Of a stretch of DNA of 64,000 nt, positions 1 through 10,435 are shown piece after piece (position 1 is the stretch's first letter; the number at the start of each line of letters is the position of its first letter). The DNA comes from Gammaproteobacteria bacterium. Lineage in GTDB: Bacteria > Pseudomonadota > Gammaproteobacteria > Magnimaribacterales > AG-339-G14. A program made the position numbers and the translations under genes. Location of the stretch: contig BPAJ01000001.1 in the NCBI GenBank assembly GCA_019652555.1, positions 398,762-462,761 of the forward strand. The letters are read 5' to 3'. Below the pieces are notes generated by a model, which worked only from the letters and a program-made list of their open reading frames with translations, had not been told where the DNA came from and did not search any database.

Positions 1-1016
1 ATTTCACTAAAACTGCCTTCAGAACCCATAGTAACCATATCTTGATTTTCAGGCAGGTGATTTGAAGTCATCAATTCAATTGTTTTTCTTGATAAAAGCC
101 TCTTGCCCTCAAAAGTGCCACCGTTTAATAGCATCTGACAAAAATTGTAATAATCCTCGGTAGTGGAAACTAGACCTCCTCCTCCTGATAGATGTAAGGG
201 GGAGCTTGAATAACCACTTTTACTATCTCCCGTATCTTGAAGTCTTAGATATTCCTTGGGAGTCCTTTCATAACATGCTGCAAATCTTTTAATCTTATTT
301 TTAGGAACATAAAAACCGGTATCTTTCATCTTGAGAGGCTTAAAAATATATTTTGTAAAATAATCGTCCAAAGTCATTCCACTCAAGACTTCTACCAATC
401 TTCCACAAATATCTGTAGCAACACTATAGTTCCATTTATCTCCTGGACTAAACTCAAGAGGCAGACTGGCAATTGATTTAGAAAAATTCTCCAAATCAAG
501 AGGAGGGAAACTAAAGTCGGTATTATCACCTCTGGGACCACTCCAAACTTTACGATAGGCATGATCGATATTTGTTCGATAGTGAAATCCATAAGTTAGG
601 CCAGCAGTATGAGTTAATAGATCTCTAATGGAGATTTCTCTATCAGCAGGACGAGTCATGAAATGCGGATAACTTCCAGAAACAAAGACTCGAGGATTCT
701 TAAATTCAGGTAAAAATTTTCCAACGGGATCAGCTAACTGAAAAAGACCTTGTTCGAACAGTTGCATTAAGGCAACACTGGTTATGGGCTTAGTCATTGA
801 GTAAATTCTGAAAATAGTATCTTTCTCAATTTTTTTATTATTCTCGACATCTCTTAATCCAGTAGATTCGAAATGTACTACTTTTCCTTTTCTTGCAATT
901 AAAGTTTGAATTCCAGCAAGTTTGCCATTTTTGATGTATTTCTCTTTGAAGAAATTTTCCATCGCCATTAATTTGTCTTTTGAAAGGCCTAATTTATCTG
1001 GATTGATAGTTTTCAT
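1..1016 (-). CDS. serine hydrolase, beta-lactamase class C / esterase family (C-terminus cut by window edge)
   Basis: Manual minus-strand translation from ATG at 1016: MKTINPDKLGLSKDKLMAMENFFKEKYIKNGKLAGIQTLIARKGK...FRIYSMTKPITSVALMQL (SxTK motif)...LLTHTAGLTYGF...WNYSVATD. Not in the ORF track because it runs off the window. Confidence 0.9.
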   Translation of the reverse strand, partial: MKTINPDKLGLSKDKLMAMENFFKEKYIKNGKLAGIQTLIARKGKVVHFESTGLRDVENNKKIEKDTIFRIYSMTKPITSVALMQLFEQGLFQLADPVGKFLPEFKNPRVFVSGSYPHFMTRPADREISIRDLLTHTAGLTYGFHYRTNIDHAYRKVWSGPRGDNTDFSFPPLDLENFSKSIASLPLEFSPGDKWNYSVATDICGRLVEVLSGMTLDDYFTKYIFKPLKMKDTGFYVPKNKIKRFAACYERTPKEYLRLQDTGDSKSGYSSSPLHLSGGGGLVSTTEDYYNFCQMLLNGGTFEGKRLLSRKTIELMTSNHLPENQDMVTMGSEGSFSE

Positions 1017-1456
1017 ATTTGTTCCTTTGCTGAAAGTTTAGCTTTAATAAAATCAGAATGAGCTACATAAATTAAATTGGATACCTTTCTAATTATATGT
1101 TCTTCATACTTATCTATATTCCCATCTGCATAAGCAATTTTCCACATTGATTCTATGAGCTTTACTCTCTCAGCTGCATCAAAATTATCATTTATATCGC
1201 GGGTAAACTCATATAGTGAAGTTGAATCTTCTACATTTTTTTTCGATATTTCTATAAGTTCATCAATTTCAGTTTCTTCTAATTTAAAGTCATTGATAAG
1301 TGTTGCCTTAAGGGTTTTTATTTCAGATTCATCTAAAAGATCATCGGCCATGCTAGTCTCAAGCATTAGAGCAATACAGGCTTTTATTGATCCATGTTCA
1401 TCAATTTCAAGATCTTCAGATGCATCCTTTTGAAAGATTTTTTTAAAGAAATTCAT
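1013..1456 (-). CDS. TerB-like (tellurite resistance TerB domain) protein
   Basis: 147-aa ORF with the KACIALMLETSMADDLLDESEIKTLKATL...WKIAYADGNIDKYEEHIIRKVSNLI pattern; ATGA overlap with the downstream serine hydrolase. Confidence 0.75.
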   Translation of the reverse strand: MNFFKKIFQKDASEDLEIDEHGSIKACIALMLETSMADDLLDESEIKTLKATLINDFKLEETEIDELIEISKKNVEDSTSLYEFTRDINDNFDAAERVKLIESMWKIAYADGNIDKYEEHIIRKVSNLIYVAHSDFIKAKLSAKEQI

Positions 1457-2415
1457 GCTGCTTCTATATAATTATCTTGAATTAAAAATTTAAGTTGCTC
1501 ATTTATTTTTTTATTTTCACCGCTACTTAATAAAATAGATCTAGCTTTTTTTTGCATTTCTCAGTCCTTTAAACAAATTTAACATGTGATATTTTGTTCT
1601 TATTTGATTCTTTGAATCAAGAGAATTTATATACTCAAACATTTCATCAAGAATGGTATTTAGATTTTTGTGTCCATTTTCCTTAGCATAAAATAACTTA
1701 TCAACATCCAGTAACTTGGAAGGATCTTCATAGCAAGTTCTTCCAACCATTATTCCATCCAAGTCTCTGAAATCATTTACTGCCTTTTCAAAATCACTTA
1801 TTCCACCATTAATAATTATATTTATTTTTTTAAAATCTCTTTTATTTTCTTTACTCTTTCATAGTTCAATGGCGGGATTGTTCTATTTTCTTTTGGATCT
1901 AAACCTTTAAGCAATGCAATCCTCGCATGGACATAGAAAGTATTGATTCCTATCTTAGATAATTCAAATATGAAGTCATCAAGACTCTCTTCAATGTCAA
2001 AATCATCAACACCAAGTCTAATTTTTACCGAAACTTCTTTTTTTGAAACTTTCATCATTTCTTGAAGACAATTTTTTACTAAATTTAAGTCTTTCATTAA
2101 TACTGCACCAAAATTACCAGATTGCACTTTAGGACTAGGACATCCTAAGTTTAAATTGATTTCCGAATAATTGAATTCGTTTGATTTAAAAGTAGCTTCT
2201 CTTAATTCTTTAGGCGAGCTACCGCCGATTTGCAAAACGGTTGAATTTGAGACATCTGAATTGTTTAGGAATTTTTCAGGATTGTTTCTATTTATTGCAT
2301 TTGCATGAATCATTTCTGTGAACAATATTGCTTCACTTGAGAGCAGACTACAAAGATATCTAAAGTGACGGTCAGTCCTTCTCATCATAGGAGCAATACA
2401 AAAAAATCTATCCAT
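1453..2415 (-). CDS. dusA: tRNA-dihydrouridine(20/20a) synthase DusA, split by frameshifts
   Basis: ORFs 1822..2415 (FCIAPMMRRTDRHFRYLCSLLS...LNLGCPSPKVQSGNFGAVLM) and 1541..1762 (MDGIMVGRTCYEDPSKL). Correcting an A-run near 1550 extends the tail to a TGA overlapping the TerB-like ATG. Confidence 0.9.
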
Positions 2416-3887
2416 CAGAGAAAATAAATTACAGAAAGAACGCCTACGATAGACAAAACAATTGTGTAGGGAAGTGCCATTAAAACCATTCTTAAATAAG
2501 ATAGTCCTAAAAGAGGGGCCACAGAGGAAGTTAGAAGAAATAAAAATGCAGCTTGCCCATTAGGTGTAGCAACGCTGGGTAAATTTGTACCGCTATTTAT
2601 AGCTATTGCTAGCAAATCAAATTGTTCTCTTCCTATTACTCCACTATCTAACGCTGCCTTTACTTCACTGATGTAAATAGTTGCAACAAAAACATTATCA
2701 CTGATCATCGATAAAACACCATTGACCATGAAAAATACTGGTATCTGAATTTCTTGTTTGAGACTTAAGACATAACTGATAACGGGAGTAAATAAATGTT
2801 GGTCGTGAATGACTGCGACAACAGCAAAAAATACAACCAGCAGAGCAGTGAATGGCAAGGCTTCTTCAAAAGCTTTTCCAAGTTTTGGTTCTTCAATTAC
2901 TCCATTAAAAGCAGTTAGTAATACGATAATCATCAAGCCAATTAATCCTACAGCGGCAAGACCAAAAGCCAAAGAAAAGACTAGTACAAGAGCAACGATA
3001 GCTTGAGTAATAATTTTCATATTTTGGGAATTGGTTCTTTCTAGAGATTCTTGTTTATCAAAATCATAGAGTATTTGTCTGATATGACTTGGAAGTTGAA
3101 CGCCAAATGAAAACAAAGAAAATCTTTCTACAACATAGCAAGTAATCAAACCTGAAATAAAGACAGGAAAAGAAATTGGTAACATTTTCAGAAAGAACTC
3201 AATAAATGACCAATCTGCAACACTTGCAATCAATAAATTTTGAGGTTCACCAACAGTTGTTGCAACTCCTCCCAAGGCAGTTCCAACGGCGCCATGCATT
3301 AAGAGATTTCTAAGAAAACCTTTGAAAGTTTGAAATTCTTCAGAATTCTCAGAAAACGATTCCTCTTTTGAAGCAACACTTTTGTAGACGTGATAAAAAC
3401 CTGCAGCTACTGCTATCAAGACGGCCATCACTGTTAATGCATCTAGGAAGGCAGATAAAAATGCTGCAGCAAATACAAATAGAAAACATAAAAGTCTTTT
3501 ATTTTTGATATTAATTAGAAGCTTAGTAAAGATATACAAAAGAAAGTCTTTCATAAAATAAATACCGGCTACCATGAATACCAAAAGAAGAATTACCTTT
3601 AAATTTGCTTCAACTTCATAATAAATTTGTCCGGTATTCGTTAGACCCATCAAAATCGATTCCAACGCAATCAATCCACCAGGTTGAAGGGGATAGCACT
3701 TGATTGCCATTGCTAGAGTAAAGATAAACTCTCCTAAAATAATCCAGCCAAGAATAAATCCTGCAGGCAAGCTCATAGCGTCGAATAAAATGTATATAAT
3801 CGGATTTACAATCAAAAAAGAGATGATTGTATTTTTATACCAATTAGGAGCAGCTCCCAAAAAATTATAATAAATCGAATTTATCAT
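2415..3887 (-). CDS. nhaB: Na+/H+ antiporter NhaB
   Basis: 490-aa multi-TM protein with NhaB-type sequence ([15 protein letters not shown]...[14 protein letters not shown]...[24 protein letters not shown]). Confidence 0.93.
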   Translation of the reverse strand: MINSIYYNFLGAAPNWYKNTIISFLIVNPIIYILFDAMSLPAGFILGWIILGEFIFTLAMAIKCYPLQPGGLIALESILMGLTNTGQIYYEVEANLKVILLLVFMVAGIYFMKDFLLYIFTKLLINIKNKRLLCFLFVFAAAFLSAFLDALTVMAVLIAVAAGFYHVYKSVASKEESFSENSEEFQTFKGFLRNLLMHGAVGTALGGVATTVGEPQNLLIASVADWSFIEFFLKMLPISFPVFISGLITCYVVERFSLFSFGVQLPSHIRQILYDFDKQESLERTNSQNMKIITQAIVALVLVFSLAFGLAAVGLIGLMIIVLLTAFNGVIEEPKLGKAFEEALPFTALLVVFFAVVAVIHDQHLFTPVISYVLSLKQEIQIPVFFMVNGVLSMISDNVFVATIYISEVKAALDSGVIGREQFDLLAIAINSGTNLPSVATPNGQAAFLFLLTSSVAPLLGLSYLRMVLMALPYTIVLSIVGVLSVIYFL

Positions 3888-3898
3888 GGAGAATTAAC

Positions 3899-4720
3899 TT
3901 GTTTACCTTTGAACCTGCAAATTATATAGAAAATGAAGCCAAAGATTCAGTTTTCTTTGTGATATTTGATCAAAGCATCCTCTCATTTTCAAATGAAAAT
4001 TTTATAAGACCTATTACACAGGATGAATTGACTTGGTCTTTTATTGAGGAAAAAGAAAGACACTTTTTAGGATATTTAAACAAACAACCGTGTTTTGTTA
4101 TTCTTTCTGAAAAAAATCAGTGTGAATTGGAAAACTCAATTTTTATCGATATGCGTTCAGCTCTTGGTAGGATGCCTGATCAATTATTTGATGTTATTGC
4201 GAGGTCCATTCAAATTATAAATTGGTCAAAAGATCATCAATTTTGCGGCTCTTGTGGATCCACAATGAAAAAACATGATAAGGAAAGAGCAATGGAATGT
4301 TCTAACTGCAAAGGACAATTAATTTACCCAAGGATTTCTCCATGTGTAATAACTTTGATCTACAAAGATAATGAGTTTTTGCTTGCGCACAATAAGAACT
4401 TTCCTCCTAATTTTTATAGCACTCTTGCTGGTTTTATAGAACCTGGAGAATCCGTAGAAAGTGCATTGAAAAGAGAGGTAAAAGAAGAGGTAAACATCAA
4501 TATTAAAAATTTAGAGTATTTTTCTAGTCAAGCATGGCCTTTTCCAAGTCAATTGATGTTGGGTTTTTATGCTGAATATGATTCCGGAGAATTAAAACCC
4601 GATGGCGAAGAAATTGATGATGCTCAATGGTTTACTGTTGAGACCATGCCCGTTAATATTCCTCCAGCGAATATTTCAATTTCCGGGAAGTTGATAGAAA
4701 ACTTTATCAATAAAATTTAA
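3899..4720 (+). CDS. nudC: NADH pyrophosphatase / NAD-decapping Nudix hydrolase NudC
   Basis: Zinc ribbon CGSCGSTMKKHDKERAMECSNC followed by YPRISPCVI and Nudix box GFIEPGESVESALKREVKEEVNI. Confidence 0.93.
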   Translation: MFTFEPANYIENEAKDSVFFVIFDQSILSFSNENFIRPITQDELTWSFIEEKERHFLGYLNKQPCFVILSEKNQCELENSIFIDMRSALGRMPDQLFDVIARSIQIINWSKDHQFCGSCGSTMKKHDKERAMECSNCKGQLIYPRISPCVITLIYKDNEFLLAHNKNFPPNFYSTLAGFIEPGESVESALKREVKEEVNINIKNLEYFSSQAWPFPSQLMLGFYAEYDSGELKPDGEEIDDAQWFTVETMPVNIPPANISISGKLIENFINKI

Positions 4721-4721
4721 T

Positions 4722-6742
4722 TTATTTATTTCTTGGATCATTTGCTGCCCGTTCTAAAGTTTTCTTTTCCTCTGCAATTTCTTTTTTGATTTCAACTTCT
4801 TTTTCTTTTTTAGGCCTACTCAACTTTTTAGGCTTTTGAGGAGCTTCATTTTTTATAATGCTTTCTTTTTCTGAAGATGATCCATTTTTACCCACTTCTT
4901 TAGGTTTGGATATTCTCGAGTCATCAGATTTTGGTTTTCTCGGAACTCTATTTTGTCTTTCTTCTGTAGAACCTTGAGATTGTCTCTGTTTGGAACCTGT
5001 TTTTTTATTTTCCTTAAACTTATTAGAATTTGATTTATTTCTATTATCCGTTCTACTTCTATTTTTTTGATAAGGTTTTTTACCTTGATTCTTCAAATGT
5101 TTAGATCTCTTCTTGGATTTTTGAGTTTTTTTCTTAGGCTTATCACTCTTAAATAGTTCTAAAATTCTCTTAAAGAGAGATTTCTTTGGTCTTTGAGATC
5201 TTTTAATATCTAGAACTGGTTTTTCTTCAACAGTTTTCTTTTTGCTTTTCTTTTCAAAATGATCTGCAACAGAAATACTTGATCTATTTTTTTCTGGCTC
5301 TATTACTTTGCCATCTTTTATTCTTATTACTTCAAATCTTGAATCTGGTCTAGTTGCATCTGAAATTACAACTAGTTTTACATTACTTCTAGCTTCAATA
5401 TCATTCAATCTTACTCGTCTTTCATTTAGCAACAGAGCCGACATATCAGGAGATACAATTGCTCTTACTTCGCTTGTCTTATCTTTGCTAGATTCTTCCT
5501 CGAGCAATCTAAGGACAGCTGTTGAAAGTGTATTTATGTCTTGAGTCCATCTTTCCTTAAGGGAGGATCTCAATCTTTGTCTCGATAATTCCATTAATCC
5601 AAATCTTGAAATACGTCCAATCTGAACTCTAGCTCTATCTTCTGAAAGAGCTTCTCTCATAGCATCTTCTACAGATCTCTTGTTTTCTAGTCTCATCATA
5701 TCGATGAAATCAATTACAACTAATCCACCAATATCTCTTAGTCTGAGTTGCCTACCAATTTCTTCGCAAGCTTCAACATTTGTTTTGACAGCTGTTTCTT
5801 CTATATCTTTACCTGAAGTCGCTTGTGAGGAATTGATATCTATTGCAACTAATGCCTCAGCATCATCTATCACTATGGATCCTCCAGAAGTAAGTTTTAC
5901 TTCTCTTTGGTAGGCCGTTTCAATTTGAGATTCAATTTGATAACGAGTGAAAAGGGGTAGGGTATTTTCGTATTTATTTAATATTTTAATTTGATCTGGC
6001 ATGACACGTTCAACAAATTCAGATGCTTCTTCAAAGGCTTCTTCTGTATCAACCCAAATTTCTTCTATATCTTCTTTTAAATAATCTCTAAGGGCTCTGA
6101 TAATGATGTCACTTTCTTTAAAAATTAAAATAGGAGCATTTTTTAAGGTGTTTGCTTCATTAATCCCTTCCCAAACTCTTTGTAAATATTCTAAATCCCA
6201 TTTCAAGTCCTCCAACTCTTTTCCTTCTCCAGCGGTCCTAACAATAGACCCATAGATTCAGGAACATTCAAAGATGCAATCCTCTCTTTTAACTTTTCTC
6301 TTTCTTTACCCTCCAACCTTCTTGAAATACCCGCTGCTTTAGGATTGTTTGGCATTAAAACCAAATATCTTCCAGCTAAGCTAATATTTGTTGTTAACGC
6401 AGCACCTTTATTTCCTCTCTCGTCTTTTTCAACTTGAACGAGTATTTCCTGATCTTTTTTCAAACAATCTGAGACAGATAATCTTGCTTTACGGTTATTT
6501 TTTTCAGGATAATATTGAGGCGCAATTTCTTTAAAAGGGAGAAAGCCATGTCTCTCTGCACCATAATTTACAAAAGCAGCCCCTAAACTTGGTTCGATTC
6601 TGCTTACTTTTCCTTTATAGATATTTCCTTTTCTTCTTATTTCGCTGATGTTTTCTATATCAAGATCATAGAGAAGGTTTCCCTCAGTAATAGCAACCCT
6701 AAGTTCTTCAGGTTGAGTAGCATTTATAAGCATTCTTTTCAT
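4722..6742 (-). CDS. rne: ribonuclease E, split by a frameshift near 6205-6215; C-terminus highly basic
   Basis: [30 protein letters not shown]...[46 protein letters not shown] and [24 protein letters not shown]; Lys/Arg-rich tail. Confidence 0.93.
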
Positions 6743-6951
6743 AGTCTTACCTCATGAAAATGCCTAAATATAAAGTAGAAAGCCTTCAAATTAAGGCCAA
6801 GTGAAAATAAATCTTAGGTTTTACGCCCTAGCTACCCAAATCTATTAAATTCTTATATTTAAACTGTATTAAAATTCTTGCCTTAAATATTTCATATTAA
6901 GGACTTTAGGAAGGTATTCTAGAGAAATTATTCAAAGAAATCTAAATTTTT

Positions 6952-7862
6952 ATGCCTGAAGTAAAAAAATACAAATCAGTGAAAATCTTTCCGGACAACG
7001 CCTTGATAATTTTTATTACTGAGTTAAAAGGAGTCCCTAAGTCAAAGATATATTCAATTATTAGGAAGGGAGAAATTAGAGTCAATAGTAAGAGAAAAAG
7101 ACCTTCTTACAAGCTCAATAAGGGGGATGAAATAAGAATTCCACCAATCAGAACAACAAATAAAGAAAATCACTTTGTGCCATCAAAAATAATATCTTTG
7201 CTGAAAGAATCCATTATCTATGAAAACGAAGATTACATTGCATTAAATAAACCTTCTGGAATAGCCTCTCATGGAGGAAGTAGAATATCCATCGGGTAAT
7301 TGAAGCAATTAGAAATTTTGGAAAAGAATATAGGGATGCAAAACTTATACACAGATTAGATAAAGACACTTCCGGATGTCAAATTATTGCAAAAAATAAT
7401 AAATTTTTAAGACTTTGCAATAGCCTAATTTCAGAAAGAAAAGTAAAAAAAACTTATCAAGCTGTAGTCGAGGGAAAGTGGACTAATAGGGAGGGACTAT
7501 ATGAAATACATCTAGAAAAAAACTTTCTGAAAGGTAATGAAAGGGTAGTTAAGATCGATGAAGGTGGAAAAATTGCTCAAACAATCTTAAAAGTAATAAA
7601 AAAAACAGATAAGTTTTCACTTATGCAATGTGAGTTGATAACCGGAAGAACTCATCAACTAAGAGTTCAATTATCTTCATTGGGTCATCCAATTATTGGA
7701 GATGTAAAATATGGGAAAAAAAATTCAAATAAAGCAAAGTTTTTTCAAGCCAAAAATAGAATGTATTTACATGCTGATTCTTTTGTTTCTAAAGAGTTAG
7801 ATATTAAGATATTTGCAAATGCTCCTGAAGAATTTAAAAAAATTCTTAAAAATGATGAATAA
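6952..7862 (+). CDS. rluC: 23S rRNA pseudouridine synthase RluC, frameshifted
   Basis: ORFs 6952..7299 (S4 domain, NEDYIALNKPSGIASHGGS) and 7623..7862 (CELITGRTHQLRVQLSSLGHPIIGDVKYG); HRLDKDTSG-like segment readable between; divergent from rne as in other gammaproteobacteria. Confidence 0.9.
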
Positions 7863-7897
7863 ATTTCTATTTTGTCCTAGAATTGCGCCACTATATT

Positions 7898-8103
7898 ATG
7901 GCTGTTCAAAAAAGTAAGGTATCTAGATCAAGAAGGGGTGCTCGTAGGTCTCACAATGCTTTAAAAAAGCTCCATTGTCATTGGATCCAGTAACTGGAGA
8001 AAAACACTTAAGACACCATATGACAAAAGATGGTTTCTTTAAAGGTAGAAAAGTTTTAGACATCAAAACCAAAGAGGAATCGTCAGAAGACTCTTCAAGT
8101 TAG
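7898..8103 (+). CDS. rpmF: 50S ribosomal protein L32, one frameshift
   Basis: Manual translation [24 protein letters not shown]...(indel)...[28 protein letters not shown]; not in the ORF track. Confidence 0.92.
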
Positions 8104-8106
8104 TCA

Positions 8107-8835
8107 GTGACAAAAAAAACCGTTTTAATCACCGGAGCCTCGAGAGGAATAGGTAAGGCTATTCTTGAATCGTTTCAAGGAGACTATTTTTTAATCGGCA
8201 CTGGTACTTCTGATGCAAGTGTTGAAAATATTCTCGAAAACATAAAAGCACACAATCAGGTTGGAGAAGCTTTCAAATTGGATTTGGGAGATAGGAGTTC
8301 TATTAAAGAGCTTACTTCAATTTAGACGATAAAGAAATCTACCCAGACATATTGATTAATAATGCCGGCATAACTAGAGATAACATAATGCTTAGAATGC
8401 AGGAAGATGAATGGGATGATGTAATTAATGTTCATCTTAACGGTCAATACTTACTTATCAAATCATTTATAAAAAAAATGGTTAAAAATAGATGGGGAAG
8501 AATTATAAATATTTCATCTACTTCCGCTGTTTTAGGAAATAAAGGTCAGGCAAATTATGCAGCTGCGAAGGCAGGAATAGAGGCTATGTCAAGATCTTTA
8601 GCCAGAGAACTAGGCTCAAGAAATATAAATGTAAATTGTGTATCTCCAGGTTTATTGAAACTGATATGACAAAGGAGATTTTGGAAGGAAATCAAGATCT
8701 CTTACTGCACAGATTCCGCTTGGGAGATTAGGCAAACCAAATGAAATAGCAGAAGTCGTGTATTTTTTGACTTCTGATAACGCAAATTATATTACAGGAC
8801 AAACTTTACACGTAAACGGCGGGCTTTATATGTAA
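8107..8835 (+). CDS. fabG: 3-oxoacyl-ACP reductase FabG (GTG start), two frameshifts
   Basis: [18 protein letters not shown]..., [28 protein letters not shown]..., [32 protein letters not shown], ending [14 protein letters not shown]. Confidence 0.93.
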
Positions 8836-8917
8836 CTTGATTACATTTGTAACTTGACTTGCACAAAATTGTTACATAAAAAACTTAATATTTTGTAAAA
8901 AAAATTTTTGAAAGGTA

Positions 8918-8923
8918 TATAAT
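8918..8923 (+). promoter_or_regulatory. putative -10 element (TATAAT) for acpP
   Basis: TATAAT 27 bp upstream of the acpP ATG; no good -35 at 17 bp spacing. Confidence 0.45.
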
Positions 8924-8950
8924 TCACACAAATTTTAAATAGAGGTTCAT

Positions 8951-9184
8951 ATGAGCAGTACTGAAGATAGAGTTCGTAGGATAGTATGCGAACAATTGGG
9001 TGTTGGAGAGGAAGAAGTTACTCTTTCAGCTTCCTTTATAGATGATCTAGGAGCGGATTCATTGGATACTGTTGAATTAGTAATGGCATTTGAAGAGGAA
9101 TTTGAAATTGAAATTCCCGACGAAGAAGCAGAGAAAATAGCAACTGTAGAGGATGCAGTTAACTATATAGATTCTGCAGAATAA
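8951..9184 (+). CDS. acpP: acyl carrier protein
   Basis: 77 aa with [35 protein letters not shown] (DSL phosphopantetheine site). Confidence 0.98.
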   Translation: MSSTEDRVRRIVCEQLGVGEEEVTLSASFIDDLGADSLDTVELVMAFEEEFEIEIPDEEAEKIATVEDAVNYIDSAE

Positions 9185-9196
9185 ATCATCCCTACT

Positions 9197-10435
9197 ATGT
9201 CTGTGAAAAGGCGAGTTGTCGTAACTGGTCTTGGCATAGTTTCACCTTTAGGTAATGATCTTGAAACTACTTGGTCCAATATACTTCAAGGAACTAGCGG
9301 AGCTGCAAGAATAACAAAATTTGATGCTTCAGATTTTGCTACTACTTTTGCTGCAGAATTAAAAGACTATGATGATATATCAGGCTTAACTCCCAAAGAA
9401 AAAAGAAGAATTGATCCATTTGTTCAATATGCGATAACCGCCTCTGATCAAGCCATAATAGATGCTGGAATAAATACTGATGAGCTTGATACAACCAGGA
9501 TCGGTGTGTCTATTGGTTCAGGAATCGGAGGACTTGGCAGTATTGAAGATAATGCAATTATCTTAAAAGAAACGGGTCCAAAGAAAATTTCTCCTTTTTT
9601 TGTTCCTGGAGCAATTATAAATATGGCATCTGGAAATGTTGCAATAAAAAATAACTTTCAAGGGCCTAATATATCGATAGTATCTGCTTGTTCTAGTGCA
9701 GGACATAGCATTGGATATTCAGCAAGAACAATTGCTGATGGAGATGCAGATATAATGATTACTGGAGGATCTGAAGCAGGTATTACGCCATTGGGCTTGG
9801 CCGGATTCAATGCTGCTAAAGCACTATCCACCAATAATGAAAATCCTGAAAAGGCAAGTTGTCCCTGGGACAAGAAGAGGGATGGTTTTTTATTGGGTGA
9901 GGGTGCTGGGATAATGGTTTTAGAAGACTTTGACTTAGCAAAAAAAAGAAAGGCAAAGATTTATGGTGAAGTGGTTGGCTTTGGTCAAAGCGATGATGCA
10001 TATCATATAACCGCTCCAGCGGAAGATGGACGGGGAGCATACTTAGCTATGAAAAATGCTTTGCATGATTTTGGAGAGGATTGCTCTTTAATAAATTATA
10101 TTAATGCACATGGAACCTCTACTCCCCTGGGTGATGTAATTGAATCAAAGGCGATTCATGAAATATTCGGAGATAATAAAGACTTGTCAATAAGTTCAAC
10201 TAAATCAATGACGGGACACTTACTAGGAGCAGCTGGTGCAATAGAGGCAATCTTTTGTCTTCTTTCAATGAGAGACTCTATGATTCCTCCAACAATTAAC
10301 CTAGAAGATCCTGATAATGAATTTAATCTTGATTTAACTCCAAACAAACCCAAATCAAAAAATGTTGATTATTCTATGAGTAACTCTTTTGGATTTGGCG
10401 GTACAAATGTTTCACTAATTTTTAAAAAAATTTAG
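9197..10435 (+). CDS. fabF: 3-oxoacyl-ACP synthase II
   Basis: 412 aa, VVVTGLGIVSPLGND, SIVSACSSAGHSIG, NAHGTSTPLGD, GHLLGAAGAIEA, NSFGFGGTN. Confidence 0.97.
   Translation: MSVKRRVVVTGLGIVSPLGNDLETTWSNILQGTSGAARITKFDASDFATTFAAELKDYDDISGLTPKEKRRIDPFVQYAITASDQAIIDAGINTDELDTTRIGVSIGSGIGGLGSIEDNAIILKETGPKKISPFFVPGAIINMASGNVAIKNNFQGPNISIVSACSSAGHSIGYSARTIADGDADIMITGGSEAGITPLGLAGFNAAKALSTNNENPEKASCPWDKKRDGFLLGEGAGIMVLEDFDLAKKRKAKIYGEVVGFGQSDDAYHITAPAEDGRGAYLAMKNALHDFGEDCSLINYINAHGTSTPLGDVIESKAIHEIFGDNKDLSISSTKSMTGHLLGAAGAIEAIFCLLSMRDSMIPPTINLEDPDNEFNLDLTPNKPKSKNVDYSMSNSFGFGGTNVSLIFKKI

Noticed and set aside
1013-1456. TerB-like protein as part of a tellurite-resistance or phage-defence island
   Set aside because: No TerA/C/D/Z or known defence genes nearby; neighbours are dusA, nhaB and a serine hydrolase.
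9658-10353. Antisense ORFs inside fabF (and similar shadow ORFs, e.g. 2809..3006, 5308..5544, 16790..17095, 31039..31284, 50588..50818)
   Set aside because: They lie opposite strongly conserved genes and have no recognisable family or RBS context; they look like codon-bias shadow ORFs.
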